NCBI GenBank assembly: GCA_002886105.1
Contig: CP025776.1
Coordinates: 1,054,001 to 1,118,000, forward strand
DNA length: 64,000 bases
Source of the DNA: Enterobacter sp. EA-1
GTDB lineage: Bacteria; Pseudomonadota; Gammaproteobacteria; Enterobacterales; Enterobacteriaceae
Direction: 5' to 3'
The position numbers were made by a program, and so were the translations under genes. Below are positions 32,794 through 42,196 of this stretch, in pieces; position 1 is the stretch's first letter; each line of letters opens with the position of its first letter. The notes beneath the pieces are model-generated. The model was not told the DNA's origin. It made no database searches and saw only the letters and a program-made list of their open reading frames with translations.

Positions 32794-33739
32794 CTATTCC
32801 GTTTTTGCATAGTCTGCCGCTGTCAGGCGGCATGCGCGGCCTTCACTGTGCAGGATCAATTGCCAAAGTTGTTCCGCCTGCGGGTTGCGTAGCACGGGTT
32901 GGCGGTAGAGACGGATCGCCAGTTTGATCTCCCAGTCGCTGCTGCCTGCGCGAACCAGCGAACCGTTTGATAACTCCTCATGCACCAGACTTAATGGCAG
33001 CCGAGGCAACGCCGCCACCCGCCAGCGTCATGGCCTTCAGATTGGCTGACATGCCGTTTTCATACACCGCTTCCAGCGGCAATGGCCGTTCACTGAGCAT
33101 TTGCGCCAGCGCGTGAGCAAAGAATGAATGGCTGCCGTAACTGAGCCACGGGATCGGTTGCCCGCGAGGATTGATGGGGTAAAGCGGTTGACCGTCACTG
33201 TCCGGACGACAGACCGGTATGGCCCATTCGCGGCCAAGATGGATCATCGGATACGGCGCAAGCTGGTGGATCAGCGACACGGCGTCGTGGGCATAGGTGA
33301 GCAGAAAATCGGTTTCACCGCTGTGCAGGGTGGCGATGTGCTCGACAAAACTCGGCTTCGAGTTGCACATGCGTATATAGCCCAGTTGCTGTTGCAGGTT
33401 AAGACGCTGGATCCAGTCCGGGAAAAACGTCAGTGAGAGCGTGTTCAGCATCGCAAAACGTAGCACCGCGGTGCGGGAACGGAAGCGTTGGTGAAGATCG
33501 TTACGTAAGTGGGTCATGGCGAACACCGTTTCGCTGGCGGTGGCGAGAAAGATTTGCCCTTCCGGCGTTAACGTGACCGGGTAAGTTTTGCGGTCAAACA
33601 GGGGAACGCCAAGCCACTCTTCCAGTTGGCGGATGCGGCGACTGAGCGCGGATTGGGTGATATGCCGTTCGTCGGCGGCGCGGGTAAAGCTGACATTGCG
33701 GGCGACACTGAGAAAATCTTCGAACCATTTCAATTCCAT
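32794..33739 (-). CDS. LysR-family regulator of the M20/ABC cluster
   Basis: This is a LysR-type DNA-binding regulator. The N-terminal winged helix reads MELKWFEDFLSVARNVSFTRAADERHITQSALSRRIRQLEEWLGVPLFDR; the co-inducer domain follows. One break lies near 33010. The repaired length of about 315 residues is normal. It is co-directional with the transporter cluster rather than divergent, which is less usual for LysR genes. It is not Nac by sequence, although a possible NtrC/sigma-54 control region precedes it. Confidence 0.88.
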
Positions 33740-33799
33740 AGCGATACCTTGCGAAATGAATGGGAAAACGTCTCCAGAGTGAAACGAAATGTAGATTAC

Positions 33800-33812
33800 G
33801 CAAAAACGCGCC
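33800..33812 (-). promoter_or_regulatory. Possible sigma-54 promoter of the LysR gene, one base short
   Basis: On the minus strand the sequence TGGCGCGTTTTTGCG has GG and GC separated by 9 bases instead of 10. The spacer contains a T5 run, the kind of run that is often miscounted in this sequence, so T6 would give a consensus element. The predicted start lies about 50 bp before the LysR ATG. Confidence 0.45.
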
Positions 33813-33888
33813 ACTCTTGCAGCCGGGGCCGGGGGCCTGCTATCGCGCGCCCACGGCTGAACATGGCCCCCCATCATTGCGCAGAAAG

Positions 33889-33905
33889 TGCACTAATGGG
33901 GTGCA
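33889..33905. promoter_or_regulatory. NtrC-type dyad upstream of the LysR gene
   Basis: The 17-mer TGCACTAATGGGGTGCA has perfect TGCAC/GTGCA arms and differs from the well-known glnA enhancer site in only two centre positions. It lies about 105 bp upstream of the predicted leftward sigma-54 start site, and about 60 bp before ygbA on the other side. Confidence 0.6.
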
Positions 33906-33918
33906 TGTTGCCTGTCTT

Positions 33919-33941
33919 AAGATGTATTATTGATGCAGCTT
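33919..33941 (+). promoter_or_regulatory. NsrR-type operator in front of ygbA
   Basis: The element begins AAGATGTATT and ends GATGCAGCTT, matching the 23-bp NsrR dyad (AAGATGYATTT-N2-AATRCATCTT) in all but three defined positions. E. coli ygbA is a known NsrR target responding to nitric oxide. Confidence 0.65.
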
Positions 33942-33956
33942 ATTGATGAGGTCAGA

Positions 33957-34305
33957 ATGATGTCGGGTCCACGCATCCTGCGGGAAAAACTGACCATCCG
34001 GAAGATGATTGCGCTTTATCAGCGCGCCTGCCCGGATGCGGTCAGCAGTGCGTCGCACTACGCGGAGCTGTATGCGTATGCGGAAAAACGGCTGGATAAA
34101 TGTGTGTTCGGCGAAGAGAAACCGGCCTGTAAGCAGTGCCCGGTGCACTGTTACCAGCCCGCTAAACGTGAAGAGATGAAGCAGATTATGCGCTGGGCAG
34201 GGCCGCGCATGTTATGGCGTCATCCTCTGTTGACGGTGCGCCATTTAATGGATGATAAACGCCCGGTGCCGGAACTCCCCCGAAAAGTATCGCCGCAAAG
34301 GGTAG
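33957..34305 (+). CDS. ygbA: YgbA, nitrous oxide-stimulated promoter family protein
   Basis: This small cytoplasmic protein of unknown biochemical role is induced by nitrosative stress in E. coli. The sequence CVFGEEKPACKQCPVHCYQPAKREEMKQIMRWAGPRMLWRHP is near identical to E. coli YgbA, with cysteines that could bind metal. The C-terminus becomes PEKYRRKG when an extra C near 34280 is ignored. It starts at the first of two adjacent ATGs. About 116 residues. As in E. coli it lies near fhlA, but here a repeat array and modG lie between. Confidence 0.9.
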
Positions 34306-34316
34306 GCTGACGAAGA

Positions 34317-34597
34317 CATTTCCCCTCACCGGCCCTCTCCCCCGGAGGGGAGAGGGAACAGTCGGGCAGGAGCTGGCATTTCCCCTCACCGGCCCTCTCC
34401 CCCGGAGGGGAGAGAGGACAGTCGGGCAGGAGCTGGCATTTTCCCCTCACCGTGGGACTCTTCCCGGAGGGGCGGGGGAACAGACGGGCAGGAGCTGGCA
34501 TTTTCCCCTCACCGGCCCTCTCCCCCCGAGGGGAGAGGGGATAAGACGGGTACAGGTTTGCTCCCTCTCCCTTTCAGGGAGAGGGTTGGGGTGAGGG
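34317..34597. repeat. Tandem palindromic repeat, four 60-62-bp units plus a related hairpin
   Basis: Four head-to-tail copies start about every 60 bases from 34317. Each contains CCCCTCACCGGCCCTCTCC followed by GGAGGGG and a spacer ending GGGCAGGAGCTGGCA. The third copy is the most divergent. A related hairpin (CCCTCTCCCTTTCAGGGAGAGGG) closes the array at 34563-34585, before modG. It is the same family, in opposite orientation, as the array at 46679-47297. No coding potential is credible. Confidence 0.85.
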
Positions 34598-34606
34598 TTA
34601 TCGCAC

Positions 34607-35036
34607 TCAGGCGCGCGTCGCAATCAGGATCGCGGATGCCTTAATCAACGCAATCACGCGTTTACCCTGCGCCAGTTGCAGCTCTTGCAGGCTTTCATTG
34701 GTCACCACGGCTACCAACTCCGAAACCCGCATCGGTGTTGATATGCACCGTGGCGTTTACCGCCCCTTCGGTCACCGCCGTTACGCTACCGGCAAACTGG
34801 TTGCGCGCGGAGAATTTCAGGCCGCAATCTTCCGTTGCCAGCGTCACCCACGGCGCTTTGATCAACGCGATGGCCTCTTTACCCGGCGCCAGACCCAGCG
34901 CCGCTTTGCTGCTACTGGTGACAATTGCCACCAGTTTCGCGCCGCCGTCGAGCGTTAACTCAACTTCATCGTTGACCGCGCCGTGAGAGGTCGCACTGAC
35001 CTTGCCCACTAACTGATTACGTGCTGAAACCGCCAT
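34607..35036 (-). CDS. modG: ModG/Mop-type molybdate-binding protein with two TOBE repeats
   Basis: This small cytoplasmic molybdate-binding protein is built of two Mop repeats: MAVSARNQLVGKVSATSHGAVNDEVELTLDGGAKLVAIVT and the second, LKFSARNQFAGSVTAVTEGAVNATVHI. The repaired length is about 142 residues, the size of ModG. One indel lies near 34725. The ATG preceded by GGAGG was chosen over one six codons upstream. It stores or buffers molybdate, which the molybdoenzymes FdhF and NasA encoded in this window need. It lies 40 bp beyond the fhlA stop on the same strand. Confidence 0.85.
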
Positions 35037-35076
35037 AGTGCCTCCATCGAACATTAAGGGGGAAAGCCCAGTTATC

Positions 35077-37145
35077 TCAGCTTAAGGCATCTTTATCAAT
35101 GCCCAGCTTTTTCATACGGGAAAGCAGCGTGGTGCGTTTTAGCCCCAGCCTCTGTGCCGCGCCTTTTGGCCCGGCGACCACGCCATTGGTTTCGCGCAGC
35201 ACCCGGACAATTAATTGATGCTCATCTTCTCCGTCGCGCGCGACTTCCGCAGGCTGGGACACCTCCTGCGGTACGCTGATTCTCCGGCAGCGACAGTTGC
35301 AACACGTTGCCGCGCGTGAGCAGAACCGCACGCTCAATCACGTTTTCCAGCTCACGGACGTTACCCGGCCACTCCATATCGCTCAGCACCCGCAACGTCT
35401 CCGCCGGAATGCTGTCAATATTGCGCCCCATTTTGCGGGCGATCTTAAAGGTGAACGCCTTCACCAGCAGGGGGAATATCTTCCGGGCGTTCGCGCAGCG
35501 CGGCAGATGGATCGGAAACACATTCAAGCGGTAATAGAGATCGCTGCGGAACTCGCGATCGGCAACCATTTTTTCAGATCGCGGTTGGTGGCGGCGATCA
35601 GTCGCACGTCGGTACGGATCAGTTTATTGCTGCCGAGCCGTTCAAACTCCTGCTCCTGCAACACGCGCAGCAGCTTAGCAGGTTGCAACTCCAGCGGCAT
35701 ATCGCCCACTTCGTCAAGGAACAGCGAGCTTTTGTCTGCCAGTTCAAAGCGACCGATGCGCTGGGCGCTGGCGCCGGTGAACGCCCCGCGCTCATGGCCA
35801 AACAGGTCGCTTTCCAGCAACCCGGCGGGCATCGCCGCGCAGTTCATTTTCACCATCCGGCGACTGTTACGATCGCTGAGATTATGAATCGCGCGGGCGA
35901 TCAACTCTTTGCCGGTGCCGGTTTCGCCGAGGATCAGCACGGTGCTGTTGCTCTTCGCCACCATCTCAACCTGCTTGAGCACGCTGAACATCGCCTCGCT
36001 GCGCCCGATGATTTCGCCAAACTCGCTGTCGACATTATTAAGCTGTTCGGTCAGCGCCAGTTTTCATCCACCAGCCGTTCTTTCAGCCGGTGGATCTCCG
36101 GTAGGCCAACGCGTTGTCGACGGCAATGGCGATACGTTCGGCAATCTGGCGCAGCAGCTTCAGGTTGGCACGGGTAAAGACCTCTTTCTGGCACTGCGCC
36201 AGTTTTAATACGCCCAGCAAATTCTTACCGGACATCAGCGGCAGCAGGCACAGCGTCTGGATTTGATTGCCCCGAGGTTTCCAAACAGCATTCGCTCGTA
36301 GGGGGCGAGTTTGTCGCGTTCATGCAGGTTCAGCAGCAGCATCTCTTTGCTGCGAAACACACGTTCGGTCAGCGTGCCTTCTTCGTCGGCTTCCTGCGTT
36401 TCGTGCGTGGGGTCTGCTTCATCCAGATAGTGGGTGGAGTAGATGGTCAGTTTGCCCTTGCGGCTACCGCGCAGCACCAGACTGATGGCATCGATACCGA
36501 AGTAGTAGTGGATCTCTTTAGCGACTTCGCTGACCAGCTCATCCATGTGCAGCCGGGAGAGCACCGCGTTGGTGATCGCCACCAGAATGCGGAAATCGTC
36601 GCGCTCGGCACAATAATTCGTAATCCGGGGTGGGATTGTCGCGGCTCTGCAACTGCTCCACCACCACCGCGACAATCTGCGTCAGCGTATGCAGGCGCTC
36701 TGCTTCTTTCTCGCTCCAGCCTGCTCGTCGCGGCGAAAAACTCACAGCCGCCGAAAATTTTCCCTTCTGCGGCTAAGGGCAGCAGGGCGTAGTGGGCAAA
36801 GGGGGATAGGTTCCGCTTTGCGTGAGCTGCGGCCGGTGTCGGCAAACATCTCCGCCGTGCAGTACAGCGCCTGTGGATGCGAGAGAATATGGCGCACCGG
36901 GCCACCCGCCAGCAACGCCCGGTCGTCATAGTCGGCGCTGTCGTCGTCGGCATTCACCACGTAGCGGCTGGCGCGGTGACTGTCGGCATGCCACAGCACA
37001 ATGGCGGCGCTGTCCGCCAGCGCCGCCTGTCGCGTCAGACGGGTCAGTGCTTCGCTAAGCGCAGCCAGTCCGGCTGCTGTAATAAAATCCGCGTGATATC
37101 GAACAACCCTTGTTGCCCGAGATCGCTCATCGGTGTATACGACAT
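35077..37145 (-). CDS. fhlA: FhlA, formate-responsive sigma-54 activator
   Basis: This protein activates the formate regulon by binding formate and upstream DNA sites. It has two N-terminal GAF-type domains ([18 protein letters not shown] at the start; [39 protein letters not shown]). The AAA+ domain has Walker A GETGTGKE and the sigma-54 contact loop GAFTGA. The C-terminal Fis-type helix-turn-helix is [21 protein letters not shown]. The repaired length of about 690 residues equals E. coli FhlA (692). At least eight indels are present. It is followed by modG and preceded by hypE. Confidence 0.95.
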
Positions 37146-37198
37146 TTTGCTAATCCGAGAACACACCCGCAGGTGTAAAAAAATTTCAAAATAATAAA

Positions 37199-38208
37199 TT
37201 AGCAGATCCGCGGTAGCGGCTCGGCATGGGGTAAATCCAGCAGGCGTTTTACGCCGTAAAGTCCCGTCAGTCGCACACCTTTGCGTTCGACCACTTCACC
37301 AATCATCGCCGCGTCGCGCCCTAACGGATGGGCGCGCAATGCCGCTCAGCGCCTGCTCTGCGGCCTCGCGCTGTACGGCAATCACCAGTTTTCCTTCGTT
37401 GGCAAAGTTGAGTGCATCCAGCCCCAGCAGTTCGCACACGCCGCGCACCGCCGGTTTTACCGGTAAATCCCGTTCATTCAGTTCAATGCCATAACCGCAC
37501 GAGGCGGCAAACTCATGCGCGACCGCGTTCACGCCGCCGCGTGTGGCATCGCGCAGGGCTTTAACGCCGGGAATATCGCGCAGGGTGGCAATCAAGGGTG
37601 TCAGCACCGCACAGTCGCTGATCAGTTCGCCATCCAGCCCCAACCCCTCACGCAGGTTGAGAATGGTGGCACCGTGATCCCCAGCGTGCCGCTGGCCAGT
37701 AACACGTCACCCGGTTGCAGTGACTGCGCTGCCCAGCGGATCGTGGTGGGAATAGCGCCAATGCCTGCCGTGTTGATAAACACTTTGTCTGCCGCGCCGC
37801 GCTGCACCACTTTGGTGTCGCCGGTGACAATCGCGATGTCTGCATTGCGGGCGGTAGCCGCCATGCTGTCAACCACGCTTCTCAGCGTCTCCATCGGCAG
37901 GCCTTCTTCGAGAATAAAACCGCAGGAGAGGTAGCGCGGGGTCGCGCCGCTGACGGCAATATCATTGGCCGTACCGCAGACCGCCAGTTTGCCAATATTG
38001 CCACCGGGGAAAAACAGCGGGTCAATCACATAGCTGTCGGTGGAGAAGGCCAGTCTGTCGCCGCCGGCTGCCAGCGTTGCCAGTCCAACCGCGCCTGATC
38101 TTCCTGCTCCGCCAGCCATGGGTTGGCGAAGGCTTCCAGAAACAGCTGGCTGATTAACTGCTGCATCGCCTGACCACCGCTACCGTGGGCCAGTTGAACT
38201 TCCTTCAT
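37199..38208 (-). CDS. hypE: HypE, carbamoyl dehydratase of hydrogenase maturation
   Basis: HypE turns its thiocarbamoylated C-terminal cysteine into thiocyanate to make the cyanide ligands of the NiFe site. The repaired C-terminus ends [10 protein letters not shown], with the essential terminal Cys. The N-terminus is [23 protein letters not shown], and [34 protein letters not shown] is typical. About 336 residues, as in E. coli. Breaks lie near 38080, 37670 and 37340. It lies 3 bp after hypD. Confidence 0.95.
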
Positions 38209-38211
38209 GCT

Positions 38212-39327
38212 TCACTCCTGAGCACGGTATTGATACCTGAGGGCGGCGCACGCGCCTTCCGAAGAGACCATCAGCGCGCCAAAGGCGCTTTGTGGGTTGC
38301 AGGTGTTGCCAAACAACGGGCACTGGTGCGGTTTGCATCGGCCGGTCAGCACATCGCCGCAGCGCGCGCGCGGATCGTCGTACACCTGCTGTACCGCCGG
38401 GCGAAAATGCGCTTCGGCATCGAAACGTTGATACTCTGCCGTCAGGTGCACGCCCGACTCGCCAATGATCCCCCAGACCGCGCCATTCGCTGTCGCCATT
38501 GACGGCAAACACATCGGCAATGGCGGCCTGAGCCAGTGATTCCCCGGCATCCGGCACCACCCGGCGGTACTGGTTTTCCACCCGGCTGGCGGCGGCGATT
38601 TTCTGTTCAACCAGCATGATCACGCCTTGCAGCAGGTCAAGCGGTTCAAACCCTGCCACCACTAACGGGCGTTGGAAATCATCGGCAATAAATGTATAGG
38701 CGTCGGTACCGATCACCATACTGACGTGGCCGGGGGCAAGGAACGCGTCGATGCCGTTATCCGGCTGCTCCAGCAGGCTGCGTAGCGTGGGGATCAGCGT
38801 GATGTGCTGGCAGAAGAAGTAAAAATTGTCCACATTGCGGGCTTTCGCCTGCTGGAGCGTAATGGCGGTGGCAGGCATGGTGGTTTCGAACCCCAGCCCG
38901 AAAAACACCACTTTGCGTTGCGGATTGTTCTGCGCCAGCGCCAGTGCATCCATTGGCGAGTAGACAATGCGCACATCTGCGCCGCGGGCTTTCGCCTGTA
39001 ACAGCGATCCGTTTTTCCCCGGCACGCGGATAGCGTCGCCAAAGGTACAGAAAATCACTTCCGGGTGGCTGGCTATCTCAACGCAGGTATCAATGCGCCC
39101 CATTGGCAGGACGCAAACCGGGCAGCCAGGCCATGGATGAATTCAATATTCTCCGGCAGTAACTGGTCGAGGCCAAACTTGAAAATCGCGTGGGTATGGC
39201 CGCCGCACACTTCCATAATGCGCAGCGGGCGCGCCGCCGTATAAGAGAGATGCGCCGCCCGTTCGCGCAGATGGGCGATAAGCTGCATCACCTGCTCCGG
39301 GGCGCGGTATTCATCGACAAATCGCAT
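38212..39327 (-). CDS. hypD: HypD, iron-sulfur scaffold of hydrogenase maturation
   Basis: With HypC it holds the iron while CO and CN are added. It contains [15 protein letters not shown] near residue 40, the family [10 protein letters not shown] segment, and downstream cysteines around [11 protein letters not shown]. The repaired length of about 372 residues matches E. coli (373). The ATG overlaps the hypC stop by one base. Breaks lie near 39100 and 38480. Confidence 0.94.
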
Positions 39328-39599
39328 TACTTCTCCTCACCAAACAGCAGAGCGCCGACATCCGGTTCAACCTCGAACATATTTTGCAGCGCCGCCAGCG
39401 TATCCCGGGCTTCTTCTTCGTTAATCATGCTCATGGCGAAACCCACATGCACCAGCACCCACTGCCCGAGTCGCGGCTGCCCGTTTTCATCCTCGCTGCC
39501 CACCAGCGTAAGATCCACATCGCGCTGAATGCCGCAGACGTCCACTTTGGCTTGCAGGCCGTTAATGGCTGTAATTTGCCCCGGCACGCCTATGCACAT
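39327..39599 (-). CDS. hypC: HypC, hydrogenase maturation chaperone
   Basis: The 90-residue protein has the essential N-terminal Cys2 ([12 protein letters not shown]). It carries the Fe(CN)2CO precursor between HypD and the large subunit HycE. The gene is uninterrupted. It overlaps hypB by 10 bp and hypD by 1 bp. Confidence 0.96.
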   Translation of the reverse strand: MCIGVPGQITAINGLQAKVDVCGIQRDVDLTLVGSEDENGQPRLGQWVLVHVGFAMSMINEEEARDTLAALQNMFEVEPDVGALLFGEEK

Positions 39600-40467
39600 C
39601 GTTGCGTCTCCAGCCAGTCAATCCAGCGGTCCATGCCTTCGCCGTGTGTGGCGGAAATAAGGATGATTTCAATATCCGGATTGACTTCGCGGGCGTAAGC
39701 GATGCATTTGTCGACATCAAAATTGAGGTACGGCAACAGGTCGACTTTGTTCAGTAGCATCAGCGATGCGGCGGCAAACATATGCGGGTATTTCAGCGGC
39801 TTGTCTTCCCCTTCGGTGACCGACAGCACCGCCACTTTATGGCGCTCACCCAGATCGAAGCTGGCCGGGCACACCCGAGTTGCCGACGTTTTCGATAAAC
39901 AGAATGCCCTGCTGGGCGAGCGGCAGACGCGGCGCGGCATCGGCAATCATTTGCGCATCAAGATGGCAGCCTTTGCCGGTGTTCACCTGAATGGCGGGGG
40001 TGCCGGTCGCGCGGATGCGCGCGGCGTCGTTCACCGTTTGCTGATCCCCTTCGATCACCGCACACGGCACGCGGGTTTTCAGGCGTTCGAGGGTTTCCCG
40101 TCAGCAGGATGGTTTTGCCGGATCCGGGGCTGGAGACAAGGTTCAGCACCAGTTGCTGTTGCGCGGCGAAACGGGCGCGGTTGCGGGCGGCGATGCGGTT
40201 GTTTTTATCCAGTACATCGATTTCCACTTCCAGCATGCGTTTCTGGCTCATGCACACCGGCGCATGGGTGCCGGCTTCGCCATGACCGTAGTGCAGGTCA
40301 CCGTTATCCAGCTCGGTTGGGTTAAATTCGCGGGTTTTGACGCCGGTAATTTTCAGCGCCGGACGATCGGCCGGGGCGAACGGCGCACCGCGAAATGCGG
40401 AATGCGGGTTATGTTCGTCACCCTCTATATAAAGGTTACCGTCCTGACAACCACATGTTGTACACAT
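39590..40467 (-). CDS. hypB: HypB, nickel-inserting GTPase
   Basis: This GTPase delivers nickel to the HycE precursor. The N-terminal high-affinity nickel site is [11 protein letters not shown]. The P-loop region [11 protein letters not shown] follows, then [12 protein letters not shown] and IENVGN, the zinc/nickel switch segment and the NKVD guanine motif ([15 protein letters not shown]). The repaired length of about 290 residues equals E. coli. Breaks lie near 40235, 40100 and 39885. It lies 3 bp after hypA. Confidence 0.95.
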
Positions 40468-40470
40468 TAT

Positions 40471-40818
40471 TTACTCCTCAATTTCCAGTCGCTGAATGTG
40501 CATTCCGTCGTCGGCGACGATGTGCAGTTGGTCGCTGTGGCATTGTGGACAGCGGCGCACGCGCTGGGTTAGCAACGTCACATACTGCTGGCATGACTCA
40601 CACCAGCACTCCGCCTGTTGTTCTTCGATATGCAGTGTACAACCTTCCGCCGGGCTGCCACGGCACACCAGATCAAAACAAAACGTTAAAGCCTCGGTTT
40701 CGACGCAGGAAAATGCGCCGACTTTTAACCACACGCCGGTCACCCGACGCGCGCCGTTTGCCCGCGCCTGTTGTTCAATCACTTCCAGCGCTCGCTGACA
40801 CAATGTGATTTCGTGCAT
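40471..40818 (-). CDS. hypA: HypA, nickel metallochaperone for hydrogenase 3
   Basis: The protein of 115 residues is uninterrupted. Nickel binds through the N-terminal MHEITLCQRA (His2), and zinc through CWCESC and CPQC near residues 70-95. It works with HypB to load HycE. It is the first gene of the hyp operon, with a ribosome site AAGGAGG before the ATG and a sigma-54 promoter just upstream. Confidence 0.96.
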   Translation of the reverse strand: MHEITLCQRALEVIEQQARANGARRVTGVWLKVGAFSCVETEALTFCFDLVCRGSPAEGCTLHIEEQQAECWCESCQQYVTLLTQRVRRCPQCHSDQLHIVADDGMHIQRLEIEE

Positions 40819-40848
40819 AACGCCTCCTTAGGACTTTGCCGCGTTAAT

Positions 40849-40862
40849 GCAATAAGAGTGCC
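40849..40862 (-). promoter_or_regulatory. Sigma-54 promoter of hypA
   Basis: On the minus strand CTGGCACTCTTATTGCATT has GG and GC exactly 10 bases apart, near consensus. The start site is predicted at about 40837, 19 bp before hypA. Confidence 0.8.
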
Positions 40863-40878
40863 AGCGTGGTTAAAGTCA

Positions 40879-40925
40879 CGGTGACGATGTCGAACATGAC
40901 GAAATGACACGTCGAAATGGCGAAG
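40879..40925. promoter_or_regulatory. FhlA-type upstream activating region between hypA and hycA
   Basis: The region contains ATGTCGAACATGACG and two CGAAATG copies (40900-40906 and 40913-40919). It lies between the two divergent sigma-54 promoters, where E. coli has its FhlA sites. The exact bound bases are inferred. Confidence 0.6.
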
Positions 40926-40966
40926 GTTTTGCTTTAATTTCATTAAAAATCATAAAGTTAAAATTT

Positions 40967-40980
40967 GGCATGGATGATGC
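40967..40980 (+). promoter_or_regulatory. Sigma-54 promoter of the hyc operon
   Basis: TTGGCATGGATGATGCTTT has GG at 40967-40968 and GC at 40979-40980 with the required 10-base spacer. The predicted start at about 40991 is 28 bp before hycA. Confidence 0.8.
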
Positions 40981-41018
40981 TTTACCGCCGTTGTTTCCAA
41001 TTAACCGGGTAAGCTGAC

Positions 41019-41488
41019 ATGACGATTTGGGAAATTAGCGAAAAGGCGGACTTCATTGCCGGGCGGCATCACCGCTTGCAGGAAGAGTGGCGCCATTACT
41101 GCAATACGCTGGTTCAGGGGATTACCCTGTCAAAAGCGCGATTGCACCATGCCATCGGCTGCGCGCCGGAACAGCAACTCTGCTTTGTGCTGTTCGAACA
41201 CTTCACACTCTCTGTCACTCTTGTCGGGGGGATTTAACGGTCACACCATTGGAGTACGCCATTGCCGGTAAAGACGGCGGTGAGCCGCGCGTGATTGCTC
41301 AGGCGCAGCTCAGCAGCGATGGCCTGATTGATGGTGTTATCAACAACCGCGATCGCGAAAAAGTGCTGAACCACTACCTCGACGCTATCGCCGACGTTTA
41401 CAACAACCTCTACGCCGCCATGGAGACGGACTCGCCGGTGACGCTCACGGCGATTGCCCGCAACGCGCACGCGCCTGCACTGGCCTGA
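41019..41488 (+). CDS. hycA: HycA, formate regulon negative regulator
   Basis: This cytoplasmic protein counters FhlA activation. MTIWEISEKADFIAGRHHRLQEEWRHYCN and ITLSKARLHHAIGCAPEQQLCFVLFEHFTL closely follow E. coli HycA (153 residues). One indel near 41230 splits it. The repaired length is about 156 residues. It is the first gene of the hyc operon. Confidence 0.92.
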
Positions 41489-41495
41489 GTTTGGG

Positions 41496-41540
41496 TGTCG
41501 ACAAGTGTCGAAAGTGACACCTTGAGCGACACGTTTCGTC
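41496..41540. promoter_or_regulatory. Possible second FhlA-type site between hycA and hycB
   Basis: The segment has several TGTCG/CGACA half-sites (GTGTCGACAAGTGTCG, GCGACACG) in the 98-bp hycA-hycB gap. In E. coli the hycA-hycB gap also binds FhlA. The assignment rests on half-site similarity and position. Confidence 0.45.
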
Positions 41541-41586
41541 ATAAATGACCGCCCGTAACGCGGGTGAATCACCTGAGGATGTGCTG

Positions 41587-42196
41587 GTGAACCGTTTTGT
41601 AATTGCCGACGCTTCGCTGTGTATTGGTTGCCATACCTGCGAAGCCGCCTGCGCCGAGACGCACCGCGCGCAGGGGTTGCAGGCGATGCCGCGACTGCGT
41701 GTGATGCGTAACGAAAATGAATCTGCGCCACAGCAGTGCCACCACTGCGAAGATGCGCCCTGTGCGGGTGTTTGCCCGGTCAATGCGATTAACCGGGTGG
41801 ATGGCGCGGTGCAGCTTAATGAAAGCCTGTGTGTGAGCTGCAAGCTGTGCGCGATTGCCTGTCCGTTTGGCGCTATCGAGTTTTCCGGTAGCCGCCCGCT
41901 GGATATTCCCGCCAACGTCAACTCGCCAAAAGCGCCCGCGGCACCGCCTGCGCCAGCACGCGTCAGCACGCTGCTGGATTGGGTTCCGGGCGTGCGGGCT
42001 ATCGCCGTGAAGTGCGATCTCTGCCATTTCGATGAGCAAGGTCCGGCCTGCGTACGCATGTGTCCGACCAAGGCGCTGCACCCGGTGAATAACCGCGATC
42101 TCGCCCGCGCCAGTCGACGCAAACGCGAACTTACCCTTAACACTGACTACGGTGATTTATCGCTGTTTCCAGGCGCAAAACCGGAGTGCGAAATGA
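41587..42196 (+). CDS. hycB: HycB, iron-sulfur subunit of formate hydrogenlyase
   Basis: This four-cluster ferredoxin-like subunit takes electrons from FdhF. Four cysteine groups are visible: CIGCHTCEAAC, CHHCEDAPCAGVCP, CVSCKLCAIACP and CDLCHFDEQGPACVRMCP. The start is GTG giving NRFVIADASLCIGC, as in E. coli. A frame break a few codons before the end hides the stop, which should be the TGA overlapping the hycC ATG. The repaired length is about 203 residues. Confidence 0.94.

Noticed and set aside
32794-33739. LysR regulator as Nac because of the nearby NtrC site
   Set aside because: The N-terminal sequence (MELKWFEDFLSVARNVSF) does not match Nac (MNFRRLKYF type).
35077-37145. fhlA, hycC, nasB and maeA as pseudogenes because of internal stops
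   Set aside because: The full length and all motifs are kept once single bases in runs are corrected; error is the simpler explanation.
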